Shown piece after piece: positions 8,333 through 17,453 of a stretch of DNA of 54,957 bases. Numbering within the stretch: the stretch's first letter is position 1; every line of letters starts with the position of its first letter. The DNA comes from an uncultured Bacteroidota bacterium. Its GTDB lineage: Bacteria > Bacteroidota > Bacteroidia > UKL13-3. Position numbers and translations under genes: made by a program. Below the pieces are notes generated by a model, which saw nothing but the letters and a program-made list of their open reading frames with translations, made no database searches and was not told where the DNA came from. The stretch is taken from contig CAILJQ010000182.1 of NCBI GenBank assembly GCA_903834625.1, positions 1-54,957 of the forward strand, written 5' to 3'.

Positions 8333-9679
8333 TTAGGATCCTCTTTTTCTCGCTCTATTTCTTTCAACAGCTCTATTGCGTGGTTTGTTTTTGTGTGGGT
8401 TCCTTTTTCTCGGCCCGCCCAAATTAATCTTCTTATTTTTCTCCTTCTTTTCATGAAAGGCAATAGGTGCGCCTTCCCTGCTAGGGGCTTTCACATATAT
8501 TTTTTGAATCACTTTTGGTTTTTCATCCTCACTGTAAAATTCAGAAATTGCTACTTCCTTTGGCATTCTTTTACGAGTAACCTTCAATTGCATCAACTTT
8601 TCAATTTCAAGCAAATTCTCCTCTTCCATTTGGTTCACAAAGGTGATAGAAATACCATTTTTCCCAGCTCTACCCGTTCTTCCAATTCTATGGATATAAT
8701 CCCCAGATTCCTTTGGAGTATCAAAGTTTACTACATGTGAAACTTCAAAAATATCAAGACCTCTTGCAGCAATATCTGTGGCAATTAACACCCTAAAATC
8801 TCCTTCATGAAATGCCTTTAACGTGGCAAATCGGTTGTTTTGTGATTTATTGGAATGAATGAGTGCCAACTGGTCTTTCCAAACCGGTAACAACTGTTCA
8901 TACAGCCTATCTGCCAACCTAATAGTACTCACAAATACCATTACTTTGTTCATCGACTCATCTGTGCTTAACAGGTGATTGAGTAAATTTACCTTGGTGT
9001 AATAGTTAGGTGCTCCATAGGCAGCTTGTTTTATTTTTTTCAATGGTGTTCCATGCAAGGCCGCTTCTACCAATTGAGGAGACTTTGTAAATGTGTCAAT
9101 TAAGGTGCGCACATCCGGGCCAAGAGTGGCAGAGAAAAAAATGTTCTGACGTTTTTTAGGCAATAAGTCTAATACAGTAGTTAATTGAGCCCTGAACCCA
9201 ATTTCCATCATTTCATCTACCTCATCAATGATAAAATGTTGAACAGTTTTAAGTTTCAAAATCCCCATCATGGCCATGTCTACTAACCTACCAGGTGTTG
9301 AAACCAAAATATCTAATCCGCCCAGAACCAATATTTTTTGTGGATTTATGTTTGAACCACCATAAATACCCCCGTATCGGATACTCATGTTTTTGGTGAG
9401 TTTTTCTATTTCTCCAACAACTTGTGTTACCAATTCTCTGGTTGGAACCAAAATCAATACCCTTGGAGATTGTTGGGTAGAAAATTTTAACATCCTAAGA
9501 ACAGGCAACAAATAGGCGATTGTTTTTCCTGTACCAGTTTGGGCAACACCAATCACATCCTGTCCCGACATAATTACGGGAAAAGTTTTTTCCTGAATAG
9601 GCGTAGGATGGAGGTAATCTAGTTCCTTGAGCGCCTGCAACAAGGGTTTCGTAAGGTTGAGGTCTTCAAAGTTTTGCAT
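8333..9679 (-). CDS. DEAD-box RNA helicase (RhlE-like)
   Basis: 448 residues with all superfamily 2 motifs: an F-x(18)-Q type Q motif (NFEDLNL ... PTPIQ), AQTGTGKT, PTRELV, STPGRL, motif II as DEVD, SAT, RGLD and HRIGRTGRAG. The tail after about residue 380 is very basic (KKEKNKK, RKRNPHKNK), as in RhlE-type helicases that bind structured RNA. Motif II has Val where Ala is usual; the acidic residues are intact, so activity is expected. It probably unwinds RNA in ribosome assembly or mRNA turnover. The gene begins 19 nt after the stop of the ACMSD-like gene, consistent with one transcript. Confidence 0.93.
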   Translation of the reverse strand: MQNFEDLNLTKPLLQALKELDYLHPTPIQEKTFPVIMSGQDVIGVAQTGTGKTIAYLLPVLRMLKFSTQQSPRVLILVPTRELVTQVVGEIEKLTKNMSIRYGGIYGGSNINPQKILVLGGLDILVSTPGRLVDMAMMGILKLKTVQHFIIDEVDEMMEIGFRAQLTTVLDLLPKKRQNIFFSATLGPDVRTLIDTFTKSPQLVEAALHGTPLKKIKQAAYGAPNYYTKVNLLNHLLSTDESMNKVMVFVSTIRLADRLYEQLLPVWKDQLALIHSNKSQNNRFATLKAFHEGDFRVLIATDIAARGLDIFEVSHVVNFDTPKESGDYIHRIGRTGRAGKNGISITFVNQMEEENLLEIEKLMQLKVTRKRMPKEVAISEFYSEDEKPKVIQKIYVKAPSREGAPIAFHEKKEKNKKINLGGPRKRNPHKNKPRNRAVERNRARKRGS

Positions 9680-9698
9680 AATTCCTTTTTGTTATCTG

Positions 9699-10718
9699 TT
9701 AAGTTGAACTTAGACCCAACCATTCCTTGGCAGTATCTCTCAATAGTTTGATTTTGGTTTCCTCGTCAAGGTTTTTCATCATTTCAATAAACTTGCCATG
9801 TTCCAAATCACCCAGTGGAAAAGGAAAATCAGAGCCCATGGCAATTTTATTTGGACCAAACATATTTAATAAAAATTCAAAGGTTTTATCGTCATGAACC
9901 AATGAGTCTATATAAAATTTGTCTGTATAATTTTTTGGATCATCCACTTTATGCACGTTACATAGGTCGGGACGGGCGTGGTAAGCATGAGAAATTCTTC
10001 CAATAGTTTGCGGAAAACATCCTCCACCATGCGCAAACAACACACGTAGTTTAGGATATTTATCAAAAATGCCCCCAAACAACATGCTGCAAATAGCCAA
10101 TGAGGTTTCTGCTGGCATGCCAACTAACCAAGGGAGGAAATATTTTGGCATTCTATCCTGACCCATCATATCCCAAGGATGCACAAATATGCACATGCCT
10201 AATTTTTCTGCTAATTCGTAAAATGGATAATAATATGGATCGTCTAAGTTTCTTTGTTCAATATGGGTGCCTATTTCAACACCAGGTAGGTTCAGTTCAA
10301 ACTTACATCTGGTCAACTCTTCGCAGGCCAGATCAATGTCTTGCATGGGAAGGGTAGCCAATCCAACAAATCTTCCCGGATAGGTTTCTTGAATTTTCGC
10401 TACATGATTATTATAATATTTTGCCCATTCAAGGGTATGTTTAGGTTCGGCCCAATAATAAAATAAAACAGGAACAATAGACAATGCCATCAATTCCACT
10501 TGGTGTTTATCCATGTGTTCTAAGATGGCTTCTGGGTTCCAACATAATTCATCGATGGTACGAAAGAAGGTACCATCTGCTTTCATCATATTGGCTCTAC
10601 CTGGCTGAAAATGGTCTAAGTAAATAAAGTCATCACCATACCCAAACTTATCCTTGAGGTTGGGCATGTTTTCAGGTAAAATGTGGGCGTGAACGTCAAT
10701 TTTTCGATAGTTGGTCAT
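9699..10718 (-). CDS. Amidohydrolase, 2-amino-3-carboxymuconate-6-semialdehyde decarboxylase (ACMSD) type
   Basis: I choose ATG at 10718 (339 residues); the ORF track starts two codons earlier at a TTG. The protein matches ACMSD closely: DVHAHILPE supplies the HxH metal ligands, and FGYGDDF, CWNPEAILEHMD, VPVLFYYWAEP, FVHPWDMMGQDRM and GSDFPFPLGD follow in the known order. ACMSD is a zinc decarboxylase that acts on the ring-opened product of 3-hydroxyanthranilate in kynurenine and nitrobenzoate breakdown. No other gene of that pathway is present here. It sits 10 nt downstream of the AIM24-like gene, probably in one operon. The family is secure; the in vivo substrate is inferred. Confidence 0.88.
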   Translation of the reverse strand: MTNYRKIDVHAHILPENMPNLKDKFGYGDDFIYLDHFQPGRANMMKADGTFFRTIDELCWNPEAILEHMDKHQVELMALSIVPVLFYYWAEPKHTLEWAKYYNNHVAKIQETYPGRFVGLATLPMQDIDLACEELTRCKFELNLPGVEIGTHIEQRNLDDPYYYPFYELAEKLGMCIFVHPWDMMGQDRMPKYFLPWLVGMPAETSLAICSMLFGGIFDKYPKLRVLFAHGGGCFPQTIGRISHAYHARPDLCNVHKVDDPKNYTDKFYIDSLVHDDKTFEFLLNMFGPNKIAMGSDFPFPLGDLEHGKFIEMMKNLDEETKIKLLRDTAKEWLGLSST

Positions 10719-10728
10719 GAACAATTAA

Positions 10729-11524
10729 TTAATAACCATCTCCGTCTAATATATTTCCTAATCCTCCTAAAATTCCACCTTCTTCTCTTCTGCCACCCAC
10801 ACCACCATATGCCATAATTCTTCCAGCTAATCTAGAGATAGGCAAGGATTGAATCCAAACTTTACCAGGCCCCCTGAGGGTTGCAAAGAAAACTCCTTCA
10901 CCACCAAAAAGGGTATTTTTAATACCACCTACAAATTGAATATCGTAATCAACCTCTTTTGTAAAGGCTACAATACAACCCGTATCAACTTTTAAAATCT
11001 CACCTGGTTGTAAGTCTCTTTCCTCCACATGTCCGCCTGCATGCACAAAAGCCATTCCATCCCCCTCTAATTTTTCCATAATAAAACCTTCGCCACCAAA
11101 TAAACCTGTGCCTAGTTTTTTCTGGAACTCAATACCAATACTCACGCCTTTTGCTGCACATAAAAAGGCATCTTTCTGGCAGGTAATTCTTCCTCCTCTT
11201 CTGCTTAGATCAATTGGAATGATTTTGCCAGGATAGGGTGCAGCAAAAGTAATGGTTCTTTTTCCTTGACCCATATTGGTATAGGCGGTCATAAAAAGAC
11301 TCTCACCTGTTAATATTCGTTTGCCTGCCGACATTAATTTTCCGAAAATGCCCCCCTTGCTGTTGGCTGCCATCTCCAAAAATGGTATTCATTTGAATGC
11401 CATCGTTCATCATCATAAAACTTCCTGGTTCAGCCATTACGGTTTCTTGGGGATCTAGTTCAATTTCCACACATTGCATTTCACTGCCAAAAATGCGGTA
11501 GTCTATCTCATGGTTGTTAATCAT
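10729..11524 (-). pseudogene. AIM24/TIGR00266 family gene split by a +1 frameshift
   Basis: Two overlapping minus-strand ORFs (11524-11303 and 11379-10729) are the halves of one TIGR00266/AIM24 protein. The first carries the N terminus (EIELDPQETVMAEPGSFM ... [13 protein letters not shown]) and then runs into unrelated residues. The second continues the family with [17 protein letters not shown] and keeps the Gly-rich signatures [15 protein letters not shown] and [11 protein letters not shown]. The switch falls at six consecutive G on the coding strand (C6 at 11351-11356). Removing one G joins the frames as [15 protein letters not shown] and gives about 264 residues. It may be a sequencing error, a genuine null allele or programmed slippage. 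AIM24-like proteins have no settled bacterial function. Confidence 0.85.
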
Positions 11525-11748
11525 AGCGTTGTTACTTGAAGCTACGAAATTATCAAAAAAAAGAATTGTCGCTCGATTTCTTTTGAAGAATATTGATTTA
11601 ACGGTTGGCTCACGGCACTATAAGCCAATTTATGTAATTTGTGAATTTTTGCTTTCGAACAGCTATTTTTATCGATAAAATGGTGGAAAATGTACCAATA
11701 AGTTTATTTTTTTTGATTCATTCAAGATAATTGACTTAATTCGTGGTT

Positions 11749-12396
11749 ATGCGTAGCTCTATTATTGTTGGAATTTCAGGTTATACCGGCAAGGCTTTGA
11801 TGGAATCATTGCTTAATAATCGGCATTTCAGGAAAATAATTGTTCTCACGCGGAGGGAAAACAAAAGACTTAAGAATATTCACCTTAAAAAGGTAATGGT
11901 TGATTTTTCAAATTTGGAGAATTATAAAGAGGATTTTGTGGAGGTAGAAGATTTGTTTTGCCTACTGGGTACAGACTATATTAGCACTGTTGGATTAGAA
12001 GATGCTCAGTTATTTGAGTACGATTATCCAATGGCTGTAGCACGAGTAGCTAAAATACAAGGAGTTAAGAATTTCTTTTTGTTAAATCCTTCTAATGCAA
12101 GTGCAGAAGCTTCAGAAGATAAATTGAAATTAAGAGCCAAACTGGCTAAAGATATTGAGGCTTTGGGCTTCGAGAATTTTTACCTTTTCAAAGTAAATGG
12201 CATAAGAAAACCCGTTAATGTTGATGGTGGGATGTTTGCCATTAAGAAAAGTGTTGGAACCATTTTTAATTTGGTTGGAATGGGTTTATTAGACAAATAT
12301 AAAATCACTCCAGCAAACCTTCTTGCCAAAAAAATGGTTGAGGTGGCATTGAGTAATCCTTTGGATAAAAAGGTATTTCTGCCAAAAGATTACTAA
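11749..12396 (+). CDS. TIP30/HTATIP2-like NAD(P)-binding protein with degenerate active site
   Basis: 215 residues from ATG 11749; the track begins at GTG 11743. An N-terminal Rossmann fold with GISGYTGKAL (GxxGxxG) keeps nucleotide binding plausible. It aligns along its length with the next gene (DFSNLENY against DFDDLSDF, EDLFCLLGT against DDVFCCLGS, YPMAVARVAK against YPLLVARMAQ), so the pair arose by tandem duplication. Where the second copy has VSSLGAS and YSKLK, this one has LNPSNAS and KLKLR, so the catalytic Ser and Tyr are gone and Lys is Arg. It is probably an NAD(P)-binding but non-reducing protein, possibly a partner of its neighbour 8 nt downstream. Confidence 0.75.
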   Translation: MRSSIIVGISGYTGKALMESLLNNRHFRKIIVLTRRENKRLKNIHLKKVMVDFSNLENYKEDFVEVEDLFCLLGTDYISTVGLEDAQLFEYDYPMAVARVAKIQGVKNFFLLNPSNASAEASEDKLKLRAKLAKDIEALGFENFYLFKVNGIRKPVNVDGGMFAIKKSVGTIFNLVGMGLLDKYKITPANLLAKKMVEVALSNPLDKKVFLPKDY

Positions 12397-12404
12397 TATT
12401 GTGA

Positions 12405-13067
12405 ATGTCGAAAAAAGCATTGGTCATAGGAGCAACTGGTCTCATTGGTAGAAATTTGGTTTTTGAGCTCCTTAAATCTTCTGAATATTCTTTGGTTACT
12501 GTATTCGCACGAAGGGATATGGTCATAAAACATGATAAACTTAATCAGATTTTATTAGATTTCGACGATTTATCAGATTTTGGTAACGACATGGAGGTGG
12601 ATGATGTGTTTTGTTGTTTGGGTTCAACCAAAGCTAAAACACCCGATTTGGAACTTTACCGCATGATTGATTTTGAATATCCATTATTGGTAGCCAGAAT
12701 GGCCCAAGAAAGAGGTGCAAAACAATTTTTGTTGGTTAGCTCTTTGGGAGCTAGCAAAGATTCGAGTGTTTTTTATAGCAAACTAAAGGGTGAAATAGAA
12801 GACGCTATTGCGTCCCTAAATTACCGCAGCTTTCATGTGTTCAGGCCTTCTTTATTATTGGGTTGGCGCAAAGAAAGTAGGCCATTAGAAACAGTTTCAC
12901 AATTTTTGATGCGTGTTTTGAACCCATTATTCATTGGTCCATTACGATTGTATAAAGCCATCAAGGGGGCCTCAGTAGCAAAAGCTATGTTGGTAATAGC
13001 CAATAAAAGCGAAAGTGGGCATCATGTTTATTTAAACAACAAAATTGCTGAACTTGCTGAAGATTAA
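12405..13067 (+). CDS. TIP30/HTATIP2-like NAD(P)-dependent oxidoreductase
   Basis: A 220-residue atypical short-chain reductase. The nucleotide site is VIGATGLIGRNL at the N terminus, and the catalytic elements VSSLGAS and YSKLKGE are intact. The remaining sequence (FRPSLLLGW, IKGASVAKAM) follows the HTATIP2/TIP30 branch of the NAD(P)H-binding family. The substrate is not predictable. It is the second gene of a two-gene plus-strand unit and converges on the EamA-type transporter gene with only 9 nt between stop codons. Confidence 0.8.
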   Translation: MSKKALVIGATGLIGRNLVFELLKSSEYSLVTVFARRDMVIKHDKLNQILLDFDDLSDFGNDMEVDDVFCCLGSTKAKTPDLELYRMIDFEYPLLVARMAQERGAKQFLLVSSLGASKDSSVFYSKLKGEIEDAIASLNYRSFHVFRPSLLLGWRKESRPLETVSQFLMRVLNPLFIGPLRLYKAIKGASVAKAMLVIANKSESGHHVYLNNKIAELAED

Positions 13068-13076
13068 ATTCAACTA

Positions 13077-13916
13077 TCAGCTACTTATATAAAAATAAAT
13101 ACACAAGCCTGCTACTACCAAAATATTTCCAATCCATTCATTGGTGCTTAGTTTTTCCCTAAAAATAAAGTAACCTGCTAGGAGAGAATAGGGGAAAAAT
13201 GACAATTGCATAAATCCCATGAGGTTCAGAGAAAATTCTTGATAACAGATATTCATTAAAACAGAGCCACTAATTGTAAATACAGCAACCAACATGAGTT
13301 GATAGTTTTTCCATTCAGGTTTTAGAAAAGTATCATTTGGTTCAGACCGAAATAAAAAAAGTACTGATAACAACAACAGCGTAAACTCACTTATCCAGGT
13401 TCCCCATATAGCAGTGGTATTAGCAAGTGGAAAACTCATGAGTGCATAACCAAAGCCCCATAAAATTGCACTTAAAACGGCTTCTACCATTCCCTTTGGA
13501 TTACTAGTTTTGCGCCATTGGATGACAATGCCAAAAATGGCCAACGCGGCGGCCAAGAGAAACAATGCGTTAAAGGGTTCTCCTTGCAAAATTCCAATGA
13601 TGTAATGAATTAGAGCTCCACAAATACCTATTACAGAGACGTTCACAAAATGCAAATTCCGTAAAGCTTCTATGTAAAAATATAATCCGAATGCACATAA
13701 AATACTGCATCCTATCAATTGAAGGATTGTAGGAAAGTTTGGGACTTGTAACACATCACCAGAGGCCAATAACCAAATACTGGCTAATAAAACCGTAAAT
13801 AGGGAGCGTATATATATAAGTTTACCTGCTGGTAATTCCTTACTACCTAATTTGATAAAAACATCTGCCAAGAAATAGGCGGTATTTACCCACAAGGAAA
13901 ACCAAAAAGCCGACAT
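13077..13916 (-). CDS. EamA/DMT-type transporter
   Basis: 279 residues, almost entirely hydrophobic, with about ten predicted transmembrane helices in two similar halves. This is the layout of drug/metabolite transporters with two EamA units. The N terminus (FWFSLWVNTAYFLADVF) and the final VVAGLCIYFYI are helices. The likely role is transport of a small metabolite across the inner membrane; the substrate is unknown. It starts 5 nt after the purC stop codon, so it is probably co-transcribed with purC. A GGTTCAGACC member of the dispersed palindrome family lies inside the gene at 13339-13348. Confidence 0.8.
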   Translation of the reverse strand: MSAFWFSLWVNTAYFLADVFIKLGSKELPAGKLIYIRSLFTVLLASIWLLASGDVLQVPNFPTILQLIGCSILCAFGLYFYIEALRNLHFVNVSVIGICGALIHYIIGILQGEPFNALFLLAAALAIFGIVIQWRKTSNPKGMVEAVLSAILWGFGYALMSFPLANTTAIWGTWISEFTLLLLSVLFLFRSEPNDTFLKPEWKNYQLMLVAVFTISGSVLMNICYQEFSLNLMGFMQLSFFPYSLLAGYFIFREKLSTNEWIGNILVVAGLCIYFYISS

Positions 13917-13921
13917 GTATA

Positions 13922-14872
13922 TTATTTGTCCAATGTTAACAAGGCTTGTTGAATGTTGTTTTCAACACGCGCTATCACTGAATCGTATGCTTGTCTTTCG
14001 AATTTTTTTGCAGTTATTTTTTCAAACAACTCAATATACCTTTGGGTAATCAATTGAACAAACTCATCTGTAAAAACAGGTACCAGCTGACCTTCCAACC
14101 CTTGAAAACCATTTTCAATTAACCATTGTCTCACAAATTCTTTGGATAATTGTCGTTGCTGCTGGTCTTTACCTTGAATTTCATCATAGGTGTCGGCATA
14201 AAAATACCTGCTTGAGTCGGGAGTATGAATTTCATCCATCAACAAAATTTGGCCATCTTTTTTGCCAAATTCATATTTGGTATCAACTAATATCAATCCT
14301 TGCTGCTTGGCATAGGCTGAACCAAAAGCAAATAGTTTTCTGGTATAGTCTTCTAAGATGAGATAATCTGCTTCTGAAACAAGTCCCATTTCAAGGATAC
14401 CCTCTCTTGAAATATCCTCATCATGCCCTTCGGATGCTTTAATGGTAGGAGTGATAATGGGTTCAGGAAAGGGGTCGTTTTCTCTCATGCCATCAGGCAT
14501 AGACACACCACAAATGATTCTTTTACCTAATTTGTATTCTCTCCAAGCATGTCCGGCTAAGTAACCTCTAATAACCATTTCAACTTTATAGGGTTCGCAG
14601 AAATGTCCTATGCTCACGTTTGGATCTGGACTGCTTACCAGCCAATTGGGAACAATATCTTTGGTTAAATGCAAAAAGTGAGAGGCGATTTGGTTCAAAA
14701 CCTGACCTTTAAAGGGGATAGCTCTGGGTAAAACTACATCAAAAGCAGAGATTCGGTCGCAAGCAACCATAGCCAAGTAGGTATTGTTGATATTGTATAC
14801 ATCACGAACTTTTCCGCGGTAAAATCCTTGTTGACCGGCGAATTGATAATCTGTTGAAACCAGCGCTTCCAT
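13922..14872 (-). CDS. purC: Phosphoribosylaminoimidazole-succinocarboxamide synthase
   Basis: 316 residues, the length of the long PurC form. Signatures include FYRGKVRDVYNI near the N terminus, CDRISAFDVVLP, VEMVIRGYLAGHAWREY and LVDTKYEFG. The enzyme ligates aspartate to CAIR with ATP in purine synthesis. No other pur gene lies nearby. It is followed within 5 nt by the EamA-type transporter and preceded by the PorE-like gene 78 nt upstream on the same strand. Confidence 0.96.
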   Translation of the reverse strand: MEALVSTDYQFAGQQGFYRGKVRDVYNINNTYLAMVACDRISAFDVVLPRAIPFKGQVLNQIASHFLHLTKDIVPNWLVSSPDPNVSIGHFCEPYKVEMVIRGYLAGHAWREYKLGKRIICGVSMPDGMRENDPFPEPIITPTIKASEGHDEDISREGILEMGLVSEADYLILEDYTRKLFAFGSAYAKQQGLILVDTKYEFGKKDGQILLMDEIHTPDSSRYFYADTYDEIQGKDQQQRQLSKEFVRQWLIENGFQGLEGQLVPVFTDEFVQLITQRYIELFEKITAKKFERQAYDSVIARVENNIQQALLTLDK

Positions 14873-14950
14873 CCTAAAAATTTATGAGCATGCAATATCC
14901 ATTGATTTTTGCATCCAAGCAAATTGAATTAATGGACAATTTGTGAAAGA

Positions 14951-16843
14951 CTATATTATTTTTATTTCGGTTCTTCTGTTTTTTGCTCTTCCATCAAGGG
15001 TTTTATTATCGGCAATGGGTTGTGTGTCGGCATAACCTTTGTAAGTTAACCTTGCCACAGGAACGCCTGCAGCCACCAAATAATCTTTTACAGCTTTGGC
15101 TCTATTGGCAGATAAGGTAGAGTTTTTAGTAAAATCTCCAGTATTGTCTGTATGTCCTCCAATCTCAATATTGACTTTAGGATTATTACTTAAAAATTGG
15201 ATCAATTTATTCAATTCTGCTTTCGATTCAGCTTTTAGCTCAAACTTGTCTGAATCAAAGAAAATATTCTTCAAAACAATTTTTGCTCCGGCAGTAATGG
15301 GTTGCAATGGAACAGATAAAATCAAAGGATCAGTGGCACTTTGATTTTGAAGAGAGAAGTTTTCCGAGTAAAATAAATACCCTTGAGCACTTACGTTTAA
15401 AGCATAATTTTTGTTGCCTTGTAAGCAAACCAAAAATTCTCCAGATACTTTGTTTGAATAAGATTCAATAACGGTTCTACCTGTAGCTAAATCTATCAAT
15501 TCAATTTTGGCTGTTAGTTTTTTCTTTGTCACTGCATCAAATACAACCCCTTTGGCATAACCTGTTTTTTGAGGTCTTGCCTGCTCATATAATTCAAAAC
15601 TATATATGTCTAAACCACCTCTTGAATCATCGCCCTCTTTGGCCATAAAAGCATCCTTTCCGTTAGAAGAGATAACCAAGCATGTTTCATCTTTATAGCT
15701 GTTGATAGGATATCCTAAGTTAACAGGTTTTTGCCACCTACCATCTGGCCCTCTTCTGGTAAAAAATAAATCAACTCCTCCCATTCCTGGGTGTCCATCG
15801 CTGTTGAAGTATAAGGTTTGATCATCTTTGGCAATAAAAGGTGATTGATCGTCTCCAGCACTGTTTATTTCTGGTCCTGCATTAACTGGGGGCGTCCACC
15901 TTCCATTTTTAAAAGTGGTATACCAAATATCACTCTCTCCATAACCACCTGGTCTATTACTGCTAAAATATAAGGTTCGTCCGTCAAAACTCAAACAAGG
16001 TTGCGACTCCCATGAGGCAGAATTAACGGGTGGTCCAAGGTTTATAGGTTCAGACCAAGTGTTGCCATCAAGTTTGCTAAGGAATAAATCGCAACTCCCA
16101 CTTGCCCCAGGTCTGTTACAAGCTGTATAAAAGATATATTGACCATCGGCAGATAGGGAAACAGTTCCTTCATTTCTTTCTGTATTAATAGGGTAACCCA
16201 TATTTTCTGCAAGGGTATATTTTCCATCTACCTTTGTGCTACGGTAAAATTCTTCGTCTCTGCCGTTTACCAAACGGGTGAAAATCAATACTTGTTCATC
16301 AGCAGTAATGCCCGGGAAATATTCATTATCCATTGAGTTAACCATATTCCCTAAATTAATGGGGTTAAAAGGGAAAGGGGATTTAATGGCATTTCGTGCA
16401 AAATCTGCATTGTCTTTTACTTTTGAAATAACATCTTTTTTCTGATAATAATCTGGAAAACTCATGAACTTTTCGGCGTCTTTAAAGGCATTGTCGTATT
16501 GCTGTAAAACAAAATAACACCTGCTTCTACCAAAATAACTCATCGGAAATTCGGGGTTGAGCGCAATAACTTTATTGTATAAGCCAATGGCATCTTCAAA
16601 TTTGTCATTGTCTTTTTTCATTTCTGCCAACATCATATAGGCATCTATAAAATTAGGATCGAGCGCTAAGGCTTTATCTAGCCAATTTTGGGTTTTGGCA
16701 AAATCTTGTAATTGAAAGGTTTTTAAAGCCTCACCAAAATAATATTCAGCCTTTTTGTTTTTGGTGCCACTAAAGGGTAATTCTTGAGCAAATAGGGAAA
16801 TTGAAAATCCAATGGAAAGTAGTATCAGGAGTAATTTCTTCAT
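14951..16843 (-). CDS. PorE-like TPR/PD40/CRD/OmpA-domain periplasmic protein
   Basis: 630 residues. A signal peptide (MKKLLLILLSIGFSISLFAQ) precedes TPR units (about 25-135), PD40 propeller repeats (about 160-410, with LYFSSNRPGG and IFYTACNRPG), a carboxypeptidase-regulatory-like domain (about 425-505) and a C-terminal OmpA peptidoglycan-binding domain (NIFFDSDKFEL, IEIGGHTDNTG, NRRTEIKII). This is the domain order reported for PorE of Porphyromonas gingivalis, a peptidoglycan-anchored T9SS component. It has no lipobox Cys after the signal peptide, unlike lipoprotein members. Bacteroidota carry several paralogues, so a role in T9SS or envelope anchoring is a guess from architecture. T9SS cargo is encoded at 40.9-47.6 kb. 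Confidence 0.85.
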   Translation of the reverse strand: MKKLLLILLSIGFSISLFAQELPFSGTKNKKAEYYFGEALKTFQLQDFAKTQNWLDKALALDPNFIDAYMMLAEMKKDNDKFEDAIGLYNKVIALNPEFPMSYFGRSRCYFVLQQYDNAFKDAEKFMSFPDYYQKKDVISKVKDNADFARNAIKSPFPFNPINLGNMVNSMDNEYFPGITADEQVLIFTRLVNGRDEEFYRSTKVDGKYTLAENMGYPINTERNEGTVSLSADGQYIFYTACNRPGASGSCDLFLSKLDGNTWSEPINLGPPVNSASWESQPCLSFDGRTLYFSSNRPGGYGESDIWYTTFKNGRWTPPVNAGPEINSAGDDQSPFIAKDDQTLYFNSDGHPGMGGVDLFFTRRGPDGRWQKPVNLGYPINSYKDETCLVISSNGKDAFMAKEGDDSRGGLDIYSFELYEQARPQKTGYAKGVVFDAVTKKKLTAKIELIDLATGRTVIESYSNKVSGEFLVCLQGNKNYALNVSAQGYLFYSENFSLQNQSATDPLILSVPLQPITAGAKIVLKNIFFDSDKFELKAESKAELNKLIQFLSNNPKVNIEIGGHTDNTGDFTKNSTLSANRAKAVKDYLVAAGVPVARLTYKGYADTQPIADNKTLDGRAKNRRTEIKII

Positions 16844-16889
16844 GTGTTTTGTAATAACGGGCTTTTAGGTTTTTATTTCAAAAAAATAT

Positions 16890-17387
16890 TTAAGTGAGCG
16901 TAACACCCTTTGGCGATAAACTCCAAACAACTCTTCCTTTTCTGCTTTGGGTTTGTTTCCATGTGCTTTCTTGCAAGTCAACAACAACAATGCCAGAGGT
17001 AGGAAGATGGTCGAGGAAGGTGTTAGTTAGATACCCAACTATACCCGTCATTGAAGGGTTATGTCCTATCAATAAAATGCTCTTGTATGTATCGTTAAAT
17101 GATCTAATAACATGCATTAAATCATTTATTTCTGCCTCGTAAATGCTGGTTTCAAATTCTAAATTTTGAGGCTCTAAGTTCAATTCTTTGGCAACAATGA
17201 GGGCAGTTCTTTTGGTTCGAGTAGATGGACTGGCTACAATTAAATCAGGTTTGATGTTGCTTTTATGAAGGGCAATGGCCATAGTAGCGGCATCCTTTTT
17301 ACCGCGCTCTTCTAAATCGCGCTCGTAATCACTGCTAAAACCACTTTTTATGGCCTTAGCATGTCGCATGAGAATGAGGTGTTTCAA
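16890..17387 (-). CDS. SixA-like histidine phosphatase
   Basis: 165 residues. The N terminus LILMRHAKA is the RHG-type catalytic motif of histidine phosphatases, IVASPSTRTKRTA holds the second Arg, and LIGHNPSM gives the second catalytic His. Size and motifs match SixA-type phosphohistidine phosphatases, which remove phosphate from His residues of relay proteins. Whether it acts on the kinases near the start of the window cannot be told. It lies 66 nt downstream of tsaD on the same strand. Confidence 0.85.
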   Translation of the reverse strand: MKHLILMRHAKAIKSGFSSDYERDLEERGKKDAATMAIALHKSNIKPDLIVASPSTRTKRTALIVAKELNLEPQNLEFETSIYEAEINDLMHVIRSFNDTYKSILLIGHNPSMTGIVGYLTNTFLDHLPTSGIVVVDLQESTWKQTQSRKGRVVWSLSPKGVTLT

Positions 17388-17453
17388 TGAAATATTTTTT
17401 TATAAAAGTAAAGGGAATCCTTGATTCAAAAAAATTATGTGAGAAGAATCCCT

